Shown here one piece after another: positions 47,907-59,439 of a stretch of DNA of 64,000 nt (its first letter is position 1; each line of letters starts with the position of its first letter). Location of the stretch: contig JANJXV010001825.1 in NCBI GenBank assembly GCA_024803745.1, positions 1 to 64,000 of the forward strand, in the 5' to 3' direction. The stretch is from Megascapheus bottae. Taxonomy: Eukaryota > Chordata > Mammalia > Rodentia > Geomyidae. Both the position numbers and the translations under genes were made by a program. Under the pieces are notes generated by a model. The model worked only from the letters and a program-made list of their open reading frames with translations, was not told where the DNA came from and searched no databases.

Positions 47907-48184
47907 AAATTCCACACACCTGTGCCTCCTTGCAGTCGGGATGGGCTCGTGGTGCCCTGTCCTTTCAGTGAGCAACAATGCTCAAGCTGAAGCTGTTTCC
48001 ACTCTCTAGTGTATGAGCAGGTGGGATGCACTGAGAATTGGTTCATTGCTAAGTAAGGGACACATTTTACTTGAATCCCAGTCATGACATTTCTAAACTC
48101 GAGAAAAGGAGGAACTTGAAGACCAGCCGAGGCTGGGGGCGGGGGTGGGGGGAGGGGATGAATCTACCTGAAAGATTTCTTATT

Positions 48185-48273
48185 CCTCCTCTTCTTACCC
48201 CTTTTTCTTCGCCCTTCTTCCTCTTCGTCCTCTTCCTCTTCTTCTTCCTCTTCCGCTTCTTCTTCTTCTTTTG

Positions 48274-48325
<52 letters not shown>

Positions 48326-48610
48326 TTCTTCTTCTTCTTCTTCTTCTTCTTCTTCTTCTTCTTCTTCTTCTATAATGGGCATGACTCTTGGACAGTGTTT
48401 GCTCAAGCACTTTGCTACTTGAGCCACAGCATCCCTTCTGACTATTTCTGCAAAGGAATGGCCCCAGGGCTTCCTGCAGGCCAGGCAATCACTCTACCAG
48501 TAGGCAACCGTCCCCGCCCCCAGGTCTGCCTTTGGAACTGCAAGCCTCACATCTCAGCCTCCCAACTAGCTGGGATTACAAGGGAGATCCACTGGGCCCA
48601 ACCAGGCCAG
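48185..48610 (-). mobile_element. SINE with (GAA)n tail, unit 10
   Basis: Tail 48185-48371 (187 bases), body 48372-48610. Confidence 0.7.
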
Positions 48611-48970
48611 GTCATCTTCCCACTCATTAGAAGTTGGAAGAGAATCCACATTCACATAGAAAAACATGATAAGGGTCGCCCTAAATTTCAAAACACACCA
48701 GGAGATGTACCCAGGAAATTCAATGACCAGGTAGTTCCCAGACTTGTAACCCCATAGGGCGTAAAGAGTCTAAAGAACTGATTCAGTTGCGATTTACTGA
48801 TAGAACAGAGTGCTGCAGAAAGAGCCAGCCTTTCAGAAGGCATGGACTCAGCAGAATACTGTTGATCCATTTTGTCACTTTGGAATATGATCTGGCCCTC
48901 CCTATCCCGCAGTGGCAGAGGGTTCTTCTCCAGAAAGTCCAGAGAACTGCCGAGAGTGAGATCACAGAGA

Positions 48971-49253
48971 TGTTATCTGTTGGGGTGTTCCCCAATACGG
49001 GGGTCATTGATCAAAGGAACCAGACTGACAGAAAGCCAAAGTTAAGCAAAGTTTTATTTCACACCAAGCACGGAGAATGTCACTGACCGGTCAGGGCCAA
49101 CTCTGTGAAGAGAGAGCGACCCCTCCCGGCCTCACAGGCTAAGTTCTATAGGGCAAAAACCACAACCCCCAAGTTTATTACAGCTTCGCATCTGCTAGAG
49201 GCTGACTGGTTACAAACAGCACAGTTACACATGTACTCCTGCTGACTGGACGT
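48971..49253 (-). mobile_element. LTR-like segment, unit 10
   Basis: Unit 5-like form; no unique change noted. Confidence 0.45.
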
Positions 49254-50257
49254 CTCCACCTGACCTGTCCCAACCTTGTGACTGAGCCTCGTGTTTGGAA
49301 ATGGACTGGTTTAGGGGACTGTTTGCAAGTCGTTTTCCGTGTCTTCACGCTCCGTTCGCACTGAACTTAATCCAGTAGTCTCGTTTTCGGTTTCATGGTT
49401 TTAAACAAGGTGTGGTTGTACTTTTGCATCCATAACAAATTGGTCGTTCAGTCCAGATGGAGTTACACAGGCTGGATGAAGTCACTCGGGCTCAACACTG
49501 AACCTTACACCAAAAAATACTGGTCCTTAAAATGTCGGCACATCCAGCAGAAGCGGGGGAAACATGTGCACCACAACACAGTTCAAAGAGAAGTCAGCAG
49601 TGTCCCAGGATCCGTCACGGTGTGGCGTTTTCAGGGCACTAGTGAGACCCATATGACTTTCACAGCTTCTGATACCAGTAATGGAGACGGGGAAAACTCC
49701 CCTCCGGGTCCATGCATACCATTCTGAGGAGTTTCCTGGCAGCTCCAACGCCATTGGCCTGCGGAAAACACCAGTACTTCTACCTAATTTCATTATGTAT
49801 GTTTCCTTCTCCATGGCATACACTTTATTTTCTGGAGAAGTAAATGAATGTCCATACGTGATGATCTCAGTGAATTTTTCAATTGAAATATATAGAGGGG
49901 TTACAGTTATATTAGCCAGATAGTAGGTGCCTTACAACTCCCACATTGGCACCCCCTTTCAGATTTCTGTTCCCATTTCCCTCCCCCCCCTTAATTTATT
50001 GCTTCATCGTTTACGTGTATAAGTTTACTGGTGTTCCATCTATTCTTTTCACAGAGACATGGAGCTGCCTTAATCCAATTCCTACTTCCTTATTGCCCTT
50101 CGTATGTCTACTTCCCATCTGGTACGTTTCCTACTCCTCCCCATGGGAGAGTTGCACCTCCTAAATGGAGATCTTAGCAAGCTCCCAGTGTCTCAGGCCT
50201 GTAATCCAAGCTACCCAGGAGGTTCAGATTTGGGGATTGCCCTTCGAAGGCGGCATG

Positions 50258-50593
50258 GGCCGGGCGCGGTGGCTCAAGCCTACAACACGACCTACTCAGG
50301 AGGCTGAGATCTGAGCTTCCAAGCTAGCTGGGAACAAGAGGACTTGGGACTCTTAGCTCCAAATAATCAGTAGACAACAGGAAGCGGGGCTTGGCACCTA
50401 GCTAGGGAGGTAGCCTTGAGCTGAAGGGCTCAGGGACAGTAGCCAGGCCCAGGCGAAGGGCCGTGGCCCTTAGCTGAAGAGCTCAGGGACAGCACCCAGG
50501 CCGAGTTCAAGCCCCTTTATCCAATCCGCAGGCCCCTCTCCCCAGAACAACAACAACAACAACAACAACAACAACCACAACCACAACCACAAC
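50258..50593 (+). mobile_element. Plus-strand SINE with (AAC)n tail, after gene 10
   Basis: Tail 48 bases (50546-50593); CCAATCCGC for CCAACCCGC before the tail. Confidence 0.72.
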
Positions 50594-50781
50594 TAGGAGG
50601 CAGCATGGGTGGGCAGGTTCATGGGATTCTTCTGTCCTCCAGACCGCAAGGCCCTACATGTGGATCTTTGGCTCAGGTCATTCCCCACTCGTCTGGAGGT
50701 CATCTCGGGAAAGTGTGAAACCTCAAGATCCACAGACAGGATCAGCACCAAATTACAAACCCGAGACAGAACCCGGCGAAT

Positions 50782-52284
50782 TTAGGAGAGCACCAAAACA
50801 CAGGCCTTTCCTCGCTTGTTCCTTCCCTTCTTCGATCGAGCTCTAGAGTCCTCACGAGGAAGTCGGCCAGCATTTCCGGACAGCTGACCTGTGATACTCT
50901 GGCAAAGCTTTGTGGGTAAAGAATCTTCCTTCTCAGAATGGTTTTCTCTCCCGTGATCCCTGTGTTTGGATGGGTGAATCAGGACTAGATTGGGATCCTG
51001 TGTGAACTCAATTTTCCTCAGGTTGAGCTGAGTCTTTGGCCGGTGTTGGTCCCTGAAGACCTTCCACTGGTCTAGGGAGATTTCTTTCAGTGCTGTACTT
51101 TCCACATGTGCTGGTGACTCGACAAGTTCGCGAGGAGTGTCCTTTTTCAGGTGAAGATGGTGGGTGCTTCTCTGCTTTCCACGGGTGTCGGGGGCCGTTG
51201 GGTCCCCGCCTGGCCACAGGGACTCACCGTTTCCCTTCTCATTACTGCCCTCTTGGCTATAAAAGAGGACGTAGGCTCGCTGACTCAACACCGAGGAAAC
51301 AGCACACGTGCTGACCTTCGCATCATCCATTTTATACCACTGGCCATTCCCAGCTTTGATGTAAGAGAAATAATGTCCACTGTGACTGCTCCACCCAGCG
51401 TGAACCAGCACGGCGTACAGGTCGTACACAAGCGGTCCCTCCCTTGGCTGACACATGTATGGCTGCATATCAAGTCTCTGAGGAAACCGCACTAGCCCAT
51501 CCACTTTGTCCCCCGTCAAAGGAGAAAATCTTTTCAGGACTAGGATGAGGACCTTGGAGGCACTGTGCAGAGTCAAGGTCTTGGAAGCAGACACTTTGTG
51601 CAGACAAACCCCACAGTGATAGGCGTCTTCCCCGGCCAGCTCTTCCGGCTCGACCAGTCTGGCCAAAGCCTGCTCAACACTCTGAGCTCCCGCGATATCC
51701 AGCGTGATGTCCAGATAAGGGTCAAAGGTGTCTGAAGTGCTCTGGCACTGGAAACACGTGATTTGGGACCTCCAGGACCCTCCAAAGATTTCCCGGATGA
51801 GGCCAGGCTCCCGACCGGCAAGATCCAAGCCCATACCACAAGACTGACGCGATTTCTCCATGGACTCCAAGATGAACATGAGAAACTCATGGGCATCTTC
51901 CTGCTTGTGCACATGGAAGCCAGCTCCGAGGGCACAGGAGGGCTGAATGATGGCCCCGGAGTGCTGGAAAGCCCTTTCCAGGTGAGCTTGCATCACACAC
52001 ATCATGCAGGTTGTCTTCTGGCAAGCCATCTGGGAGGTCCTAAGGGCCAGCATGTGGCTGGCAAGTGGGCCTGTGTGAGTCAGACACTGCAGAGTGGCAT
52101 TCATGTAGCAAGCATTGCCTGTGTTCTTGAGGCCGGCAGCAACCGTGCGAGGTGGCTCCCAGCTCAGAGGAATGTGCTCTCTAGGACCCAGGGCTGGCTG
52201 GAGAGGAGACATATCCTTCGCAAGGTTTGGATCTTTCCCAGGTGACCCGGGGGAACCTCGGGGGAGAGGAGACCACGAAGACAT
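50782..52284 (-). CDS. USP17L: USP17-like deubiquitinase, copy 11, intact 500 aa, full zinc-type cysteines
   Basis: Open from ATG 52284 to TAA 50782. It is one of two full-length copies in the window (with copy 13) that combine an open frame, the catalytic triad and all four CxxC cysteines (177, 180, 224, 227). Ser14, His70, Leu74 and Ala208 follow copies 1-4. Ser278Cys (YMCQP) is shared only with copy 12, Pro458Thr only with copy 10. By the sequence it is among the best candidates for full enzyme function. Confidence 0.87.
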   Translation of the reverse strand: MSSWSPLPRGSPGSPGKDPNLAKDMSPLQPALGPREHIPLSWEPPRTVAAGLKNTGNACYMNATLQCLTHTGPLASHMLALRTSQMACQKTTCMMCVMQAHLERAFQHSGAIIQPSCALGAGFHVHKQEDAHEFLMFILESMEKSRQSCGMGLDLAGREPGLIREIFGGSWRSQITCFQCQSTSDTFDPYLDITLDIAGAQSVEQALARLVEPEELAGEDAYHCGVCLHKVSASKTLTLHSASKVLILVLKRFSPLTGDKVDGLVRFPQRLDMQPYMCQPREGPLVYDLYAVLVHAGWSSHSGHYFSYIKAGNGQWYKMDDAKVSTCAVSSVLSQRAYVLFYSQEGSNEKGNGESLWPGGDPTAPDTRGKQRSTHHLHLKKDTPRELVESPAHVESTALKEISLDQWKVFRDQHRPKTQLNLRKIEFTQDPNLVLIHPSKHRDHGRENHSEKEDSLPTKLCQSITGQLSGNAGRLPREDSRARSKKGRNKRGKACVLVLS

Positions 52285-52922
52285 TTAAGAATTCACAAGG
52301 GCAAAAGGAGGAGAATCCAAGCCTCTTGCTTCTTTCCTACCTTTCTTGTGCTTTGGAAGAAGGGAGCTGACAAAATTCCCAAGGGAGAGCCCAAAAGTGG
52401 TCACCAAAGGGACCACTGGAAATCCCACTGGGAGGGCAGCGCTCCACCACAGGCAGAAGGGGGTAAGATCACTGCTCGGGGATCCCTCAGAGTAGCGTTC
52501 TCTATGGGGGTGAAGGAAGACAATACCTTTCACTAGCATCCTAACCATTTCCCACGAGATACAGGGGAACTCTGGAATTCCTCAAGCCTGAAACCCAGCC
52601 CCAGAGGTCAGGAGAAAGAAGCAAGGAAAAAGAGGGAAAATACAAAGGGCCTAGAAAACATTTTTTTAGCAGGGTCCATTCCTCTCCAGTGTGGAAGGAA
52701 TAATGTCAGCTGCAGAGTTGTTGAATGACAGGGGGAAGCACGGAGCAGTCTCATAAACTTTTCCAAGGGATGCAAGAAACACTCACCTTACAAATTCAGG
52801 CCCACAGTAACCAACGCTCCAGGAGAAAGGGGCTCCTCGAGTACCCCTCCGGGAATCAGCAGGAAACGATGTTTCCTACTCAGCAGTAGCTGCCCAGTGG
52901 TCATTCTTCCATTCCAATCCGG

Positions 52923-52988
52923 CTTTTATTCTGATTCAGGCCCTCCTGCCATGCCTTCTCCTTATGATTGGCTGATGGGCCCCACCCT
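52923..52988 (-). promoter_or_regulatory. Predicted promoter of unit 11
   Basis: Elements unchanged upstream of an intact gene. Donor GT starts at 52786, acceptor AG ends at 52502. Confidence 0.5.
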
Positions 52989-53266
52989 AAATTCCACACA
53001 CCTGTGCCTCCTTGCAGTCGGGATGGGCTCGTGGTGCCCTGTCCTTTCAGTGAGCAACAATGCTCAAGCTGAAGCTGTTTCCACTCTCTAGTGTATGAGC
53101 AGGTGGGATGCACTGAGAATTGGTTCATTGCTAAGTAAGGGACACATTTTACTTGAATCCCAGTCATGACATTTCTAAACTCGAGAAAAGGAGGAACTTG
53201 AAGACCAGCCGAGGCTGGGGGCGGGGGTGGGGGGAGGGGATGAATCTACCTGAAAGATTTCTTATT

Positions 53267-53363
53267 CCTCCTCTTCTTACCCCTTTTTCTTCGCCCTTCT
53301 TCCTCTTCGTCCTCTTCCTCTTCTTCTTCCTCTTCCGCTTCTTCTTCTTCTTTTGCTTCTTCT

Positions 53364-53395
<32 letters not shown>

Positions 53396-53686
53396 TTCTT
53401 CTTCTTCTTCTTCTTCTTCTTCTTCTTCTTCTTCTTCTTCTTCTTCCATAATGGGCATGACTCTTGGACAGTGTTTGCTCAAGCACTTTGCTACTTGAGC
53501 CACAGCATCCCTTCTGACTATTTCTGCAAAGGAATGGCCCCAGGGCTTCCTGCAGGCCAGGCAATCACTCTACCAGTAGGCAACCGTCCCCGCCCCCAGG
53601 TCTGCCTTTGGAACTGCAAGCCTCACATCTCAGCCTCCCAACTACCTGGGATTACAAGGGAGATCCACTGGGCCCAACCAGGCCAG
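53267..53686 (-). mobile_element. SINE with (GAA)n tail, unit 11
   Basis: Tail 53267-53447 (181 bases), ending CCATAATGG as in units 12 and 13; body 53448-53686 with CTACCTGGG in place of CTAGCTGGG. Confidence 0.7.
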
Positions 53687-54046
53687 GTCATCTTCCCACT
53701 CATTTGAAGTCGGAAGAGAATCCGCATTCACATAGATAAACATGATAAGGGTCGCCCTAAATTTCAAAACACACCAGGAGATGTACCCAGGAAATTCTAT
53801 GACCAGGTAGTTCCCAGACTTGTAACCCCATAGGGCGTAAAGAGTCTAAAGGACTGATTCAGTTGCGATTTACTGATAGAACAGAGTGCTGCAGAAAGAG
53901 CCAGCCTTTCAGAAGGCATGGACTCAGCAGAATACTGTTGATCCATTTTGTCACTTTGGAATATGATCTGGCCCTCCCTATCCCGTAGTGGCAGAGGGTT
54001 CTTCTCCAGAAAGTCCAGAGAACTGCCGAGAGTGAGATCACAGAGA

Positions 54047-54329
54047 TGTTATCTGTTGGGGTGTTCCCCAATACGGGGGTCATTGATCAAAGGAACCAGA
54101 CTGACAGAAAGCCAAAGTTAAGCAAAGTTTTATTTCACAACAAGCACGGAGAATGTCACTGACCGGTCAGGGCCAACTCTGTGAAGAGAGAGCGACCCCT
54201 CCCGGCCTCACAGGCTAAGTTCTATAGGGCAAAAACCACAACCCCCAAGTTTATTACAGCTTCGCATCTGCTAGAGGCTGACTGGTTACAAACAGCACAG
54301 TTACACATGTACTCCTGCTGACTGGACGT
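54047..54329 (-). mobile_element. LTR-like segment, unit 11
   Basis: One change beside the polyadenylation motif (TTTCACAAC for TTTCACACC). Confidence 0.45.
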
Positions 54330-55333
54330 CTCCACCTGACCTGTCCCAACCTTGTGACTGAGCCTCGTGTTTGGAAATGGACTGGTTTAGGGGACTGTTT
54401 GCAAGTCGTTTTCCGTGTCTTCACGCTCCGTTCGCACTGAACTTAATCCAGTAGTCTCGTTTTGGGTTTCATGTTTTTAAACAAGGTGTGGTTGTACTTT
54501 TGCATCCATAACAAATTGGTCGTTCAGTCCAGATGGAGTTACACAGGCTGGATGAAGTCACTCGGGCTCAACACTGAACCTTACACCAAAAAATACTGGT
54601 CCTTAAAATGTCGGCACATCCAGCAGAAGCGGGGGAAACATGTGCACCACAACACAGTTCAAAGAGAAGTCAGCAGTGTCCCAGGATCCGTCACGGTGTG
54701 GCGTTTTCAGGGCACTAGTGAGACCCATATGACTTTCACAGCTTCTGATACCAGTAATGGAGACGGGGAAAACTCCCCTCCGGGTCCATGCATACCATTC
54801 TGAGGAGTTTCCTGGCAGCTCCAACGCCATTGGCCTGCGGAAAACACCAGTACTTCTACCTAATTTCATTATGTATGTTTCCTTCTCCATGGCCTACACT
54901 TTATTTTCTGGAGAAGTAAATGAATGTCCATACGTGATGATCTCAGTGAATTTTTCAATTGAAATATATAGAGGGGTTACAGTTATATTAGCCAGATAGT
55001 AGGTGCCTTACAACTCCCACATTGGCACCCCCTTTCAGATTTCTGTTCCCATTTCCCTCCCCCCCCTTAATTTATTGCTTCATCGTTTACGTGTATAAGT
55101 TTACTGGTGTTCCATCTATTCTTTTCACAGAGACATGGAGCTGCCTTAATCCAATTCCTACTTCCTTATTGCCCTTCCTATGTCTACTTCCCATCTGGTA
55201 CGTTTCCTACTCTTCCCCATGGGAGAGTTGCACCTCCTAAATGGAGATCTTAGCAAGCTCCCAGTGTCTCAGGCCTGTAACCCAAGCTACCCAGGAGGTT
55301 CAGATTTGGGGATTGCCCTTCGAAGGCGGCATG

Positions 55334-55621
55334 GGCCGGGCGCGGTGGCTCAAGCCTACAACACGACCTACTCAGGAGGCTGAGATCTGAGCTTCCAAGC
55401 TAGCTGGGAACAAGAGGACTTGGGACTCTTAACTCCAAATAATCAGTAGACAACTGGAAGCGGGGCTTGGCACCTAGCTAGGGAGGTAGCCTTGAGCTGA
55501 AGGGCTCAGGGACAGTAGCCAGGCCCAGGGGAAGGGCTGTGGCCCTTAGCTGAAGAGCTCAGGGACAGCACCCAGGCCGAGTTCAAGCCCCTTTATCCAA
55601 CCCGCAGGCCCCTCTCCCCAG

Positions 55622-55653
<32 letters not shown>

Positions 55654-55672
55654 CCACAACCACAACCACAAC
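55334..55672 (+). mobile_element. Plus-strand SINE with (AAC)n tail, after gene 11
   Basis: Tail 51 bases. Carries CAACTGGAAGC and GGGGAAGGGCTG variants found otherwise only after gene 12. Confidence 0.72.
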
Positions 55673-55860
55673 TAGGAGGCAGCATGGGTGGGCAGGTTCA
55701 TGGGATTCTTCTGTCCTCCAGACCGCAAGGCCCTACATGTGGATCTTTGGCTCAGGTCATTCCCCACTCGTCTGGAGGTCATCTCGGGAAAGTGTGAAAC
55801 CTCAAGATCCACAGACAGGATCAGCACCAAATTACAAACCCGAGAAAGAACCCGGCGAAT

Positions 55861-57291
55861 TTAGGAGAGCACCAAAACACAGGCCTTTCCTCGCTTGTTC
55901 CTTCCCTTCTTCGATCGAGCTCTAGAGTCCTCACGAGGAAGTCGGCCAGCATTTCCGGACAGCTGACCTGTGATACTCTGGCAAAGCTTTGGGGGTAAAG
56001 AATCTTCCTTCTCAGAATAGTTTTCTCTCCCGTGATCCCTGTGTTTGGATGGGTGAATCAGGACTAGATTGGGATCCTGTGTGAACTCAATTTTCCTCAG
56101 GTTGAGCTGAGTCTTTGGCCGGTGTTGGTCCCTGAAGACCTTCCACTGGTCTAGGGAGATTTCTTTCAGTGCTGTACTTTCCACATGTGCTGGTGACTCG
56201 ACAAGTTCGCGAGGAGTGTCCTTTTTCAGGTGAAGATGGTGGGTGCTTCTCTGCTTTCCACGGGTGTCGGGGGCCGTTGGGTCCCCGCCTGGCCACAGGG
56301 ACTCACCGTTTCCCTTCTCGTTACTGCCCTCTTGGCTATAAAAGAGGACGTAGGCTCGCTGACTCAACACCGAGGAAACAGCACAGGTGCTGACCTTCGC
56401 ATCATCCATTTTATACCACTGGCCATTCCCAGCTTTGATGTAAGAGAAATAATGTCCACTGTGACTGCTCCACCCAGCGTGAACCAGCACGGCGTACAGG
56501 TCGTACACAAGCGGTCCCTCCCTTGGCTGACACATGTATGGCTGCATATCAAGTCTCTGAGGAAACCGCACTAGCCCATCCACTTTGTCCCCCGTCAAAG
56601 GAGAAAATCTTTTCAGGACGAGGATGAGGACCTTGGAGGCACTGTGCAGAGTCAAGGTCTTGGAAGCAGACACTTTCTGCAGACAAACCCCACAGTGATA
56701 GGCGTCTTCCCCGGCCAGCTCTTCCGGCTCGACCAGTCTGGACAAAGCCTGCTCAACACTCTGAGCTCCCGCGATATCCAGCGTGATGTCCAGATAAGGG
56801 TCAAAGGTGTCTGAAGTGCTCTGGCACTGGAAACACGTGATTTGGGACCTCCAGGACCCTCCAAAGATTTCCCGGATGAGGCCAGGCTCCCGACCGGCAA
56901 GATCCAAGCCCATACCACAAGACTGACGCGATTTCTCCATGGACTCCAAGATGAACATGAGAAACTCATGGGCATCTTCCTGCTTGTGCACGTGGAAGCC
57001 AGCTCCGAGGGCACAGGAGGGCTGAATGATGGCCCCGGAGTGCTGGAAAGCCCTTTCCAGGTGAGCTTGCATCACACACATCATGCAGGTTGTCTTCTGG
57101 CAAGCCATCTGGGAGGTCCTAAGGGCCAGCATGTGGCTGGCAAGTGGGCCTGTGTGAGTCAGACACTGCAGAGTGGCATTCATGTAGCAAGCATTGCCTG
57201 TGTTCTTGAGGCCGGCAGCAACCGTGCGAGGTGGCTCCCAGCTCAGAGGAATGTGCTCTCTAGGACCCAGGGCTGGCTGGAGAGGAGACAT
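55861..57291 (-). CDS. USP17L: USP17-like deubiquitinase, copy 12, first ATG lost, 476 aa from Met25, mosaic
   Basis: The first ATG is AGG (57361-57363), as in copies 6 and 8, though those copies are 20-30 kb away. Ala14 and Ser208 also match them, while His70/Leu74, Cys224 and Ser278Cys match copy 11. His229Gln is unique and sits two residues after the second CxxC; His449Tyr is shared with copy 13. The product from Met25 (57291) has 476 residues with all catalytic and zinc-type residues. It is a second clear mosaic, showing exchange between non-adjacent units. Confidence 0.8.
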   Translation of the reverse strand: MSPLQPALGPREHIPLSWEPPRTVAAGLKNTGNACYMNATLQCLTHTGPLASHMLALRTSQMACQKTTCMMCVMQAHLERAFQHSGAIIQPSCALGAGFHVHKQEDAHEFLMFILESMEKSRQSCGMGLDLAGREPGLIREIFGGSWRSQITCFQCQSTSDTFDPYLDITLDIAGAQSVEQALSRLVEPEELAGEDAYHCGVCLQKVSASKTLTLHSASKVLILVLKRFSPLTGDKVDGLVRFPQRLDMQPYMCQPREGPLVYDLYAVLVHAGWSSHSGHYFSYIKAGNGQWYKMDDAKVSTCAVSSVLSQRAYVLFYSQEGSNEKGNGESLWPGGDPTAPDTRGKQRSTHHLHLKKDTPRELVESPAHVESTALKEISLDQWKVFRDQHRPKTQLNLRKIEFTQDPNLVLIHPSKHRDHGRENYSEKEDSLPPKLCQSITGQLSGNAGRLPREDSRARSKKGRNKRGKACVLVLS

Positions 57292-58001
57292 ATCCTTCGC
57301 AAGGTTTGGATCTTTCCCAGGTGCCCCGGGGGAACCTCGGGGGAGAGGAGACCACGAAGACCTTTAAGAATTCACAAGGGCAAAAGGAGGAGAATCCAAG
57401 CCTCTTGCTTCTTTCCTACCTTTCTTGTGCTTTGGAAGAAGGGAGCTGACAAAATTCCCAAGGGAGAGCCCAAAAGTGGTCACCAAAGGGACCACTGGAA
57501 ATCCCACTGGGAGGGCAGCGCTCCACCACAGGCAGAAGGGGGTAAGATCACTGCTTGGGGATCCCTCAGAGTAGCGTTCTCTATGGGGGTGAAGGAAGAC
57601 AATACCTTTCACTAGCATCCTAACCATTTCCCACGAGATACAGGGGAACTCTGGAATTCCTCAAGCCTGAAACCCAGCCCCAGAGGTCAGGAGAAAGAAG
57701 CAAGGAAAAAGAGGGAAAATACAAAGGGCCTAGAAAACATTTTTTTAGCAGGGTCCATTCCTCTCCAGTGTGGAAGGAATAATGTCAGCTGCAGAGTTGT
57801 TGAATGACAGGGGGAAGCACGGAGCAGTCTCATAAACTTTTCCAAGGGATGCAAGAAACACTCACCTTACAAATTCAGGCCCACAGTAACCAACGCTCCA
57901 GGAGAAAGGGGCTCCTCGAGTACCCCTCCGGGAATCAGCAGGAAACGATGTTTCCTACTCAGCAGTAGCTGCCCAGTGGTCATTCTTCCATTCCAATCCG
58001 G

Positions 58002-58067
58002 CTTTTATTCTGATTCAGGCCCTCCTGCCATGCCTTCTCCTTATGATTGGCTGATGGGCCCCACCCT
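58002..58067 (-). promoter_or_regulatory. Predicted promoter of unit 12
   Basis: Elements unchanged. Donor GT starts at 57865, acceptor AG ends at 57581. Confidence 0.5.
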
Positions 58068-58345
58068 AAATTCCACACACCTGTGCCTCCTTGCAGTCGG
58101 GATGGGCTCGTGGTGCCCTGTCCTTTCAGTGAGCAACAATGCTCAAGCTGAAGCTGTTTCCACTCTCTAGTGTATGAGCAGGTGGGATGCACTGAGAATT
58201 GGTTCATTGCTAAGTAAGGGACACATTTTACTTGAATCCCAGTCATGACATTTCTAAACTCGAGAAAAGGAGGAACTTGAAGACCAGCCGAGGCTGGGGG
58301 CGGGGGTGGGGGGAGGGGATGAATCTACCTGAAAGATTTCTTATT

Positions 58346-58796
58346 CCTCCTCTTCTTACCCCTTTTTCTTCGCCCTTCTTCCTCTTCGTCCTCTTCCTCT
58401 TCTTCTTCCTCTTCCGCTTCTTCTTCTTCTTTTGCTTCTTCTTCTTCTTCCTCTTCTTCTTCTTCTTTTGCTTCTTCTTCTTCTTCCTCTTCTCTCTTCT
58501 TCTTCTTCTTCTTCTTCTTCTTCTTCTTCTTCTTCTTCTTCTTCTTCTTCTTCTTCCATAATGGGCATGACTCTTGGACAGTGTTTGCTCAAGCACTTTG
58601 CTACTTGAGCCACAGCATCCCTTCTGACTATTTCTGCAAAGGAATGGCCCCAGGGCTTCCTGCAGGCCAGGCAATCACTCTACCAGTAGGCAACCGTCCC
58701 CGCCCCCAGGTCTGCCTTTGGAACTGCAAGCCTCACATCTCAGCCTCCCAACTAGCTGGGATTACAAGGGAGATCCACTGGGCCCAACCAGGCCAG
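58346..58796 (-). mobile_element. SINE with (GAA)n tail, unit 12, internally duplicated tail
   Basis: Tail 58346-58557 (212 bases, the longest). A segment of roughly 36-39 bases containing CTTTTGCTTC occurs twice (about 58420-58500), and the second copy leads into CTTCTCTCTTC. Body 58558-58796. Confidence 0.7.
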
Positions 58797-59156
58797 GTCA
58801 TCTTCCCACTCATTTGAAGTCGGAAGAGAATCCGCATTCACATAGATAAACATGATAAGGGTCGCCCTAAATTTCAAAACACACCAGGAGATGTACCCAG
58901 GAAATTCTATGACCAGGTAGTTCCCAGACTTGTAACCCCATAGGGCGTAAAGAGTCTAAAGGACTGATTCAGTTGCGATTTACTGATAGAACAGAGTGCT
59001 GCAGAAAGAGCCAGCCTTTCAGAAGGCATGGACTCAGCAGAATACTGTTGATCCATTTTGTCACTTTGGAATATGATCTGGCCCTCCCTATCCCGCAGTG
59101 GCAGAGGGTTCTTCTCCAGAAAGTCCAGAGAACTGCCGAGAGTGAGATCACAGAGA

Positions 59157-59439
59157 TGTTATCTGTTGGGGTGTTCCCCAATACGGGGGACATTGATCAA
59201 AGGAACCAGACTGACAGAAAGCCAAAGTTAAGCAAAGTTTTATTTCACACCAAGCACGGAGAATGTCACTGACCGGTCAGGGCCAACTCTGTGAAGAGAG
59301 AGCGACCCCTCCCGGCCTCACAGGCTAAGTTCTATAGGGCAAAAACCACAACCCCCAAGTTTATTACAGCTTCGCATCTGCTAGAGGCTGACTGGTTACA
59401 AACAGCACAGTTACACATGTACTCCTGCTGACTGGACGT
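59157..59439 (-). mobile_element. LTR-like segment, unit 12
   Basis: One change near its end (GGGGGACATT for GGGGGTCATT, about 59190). Confidence 0.45.
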
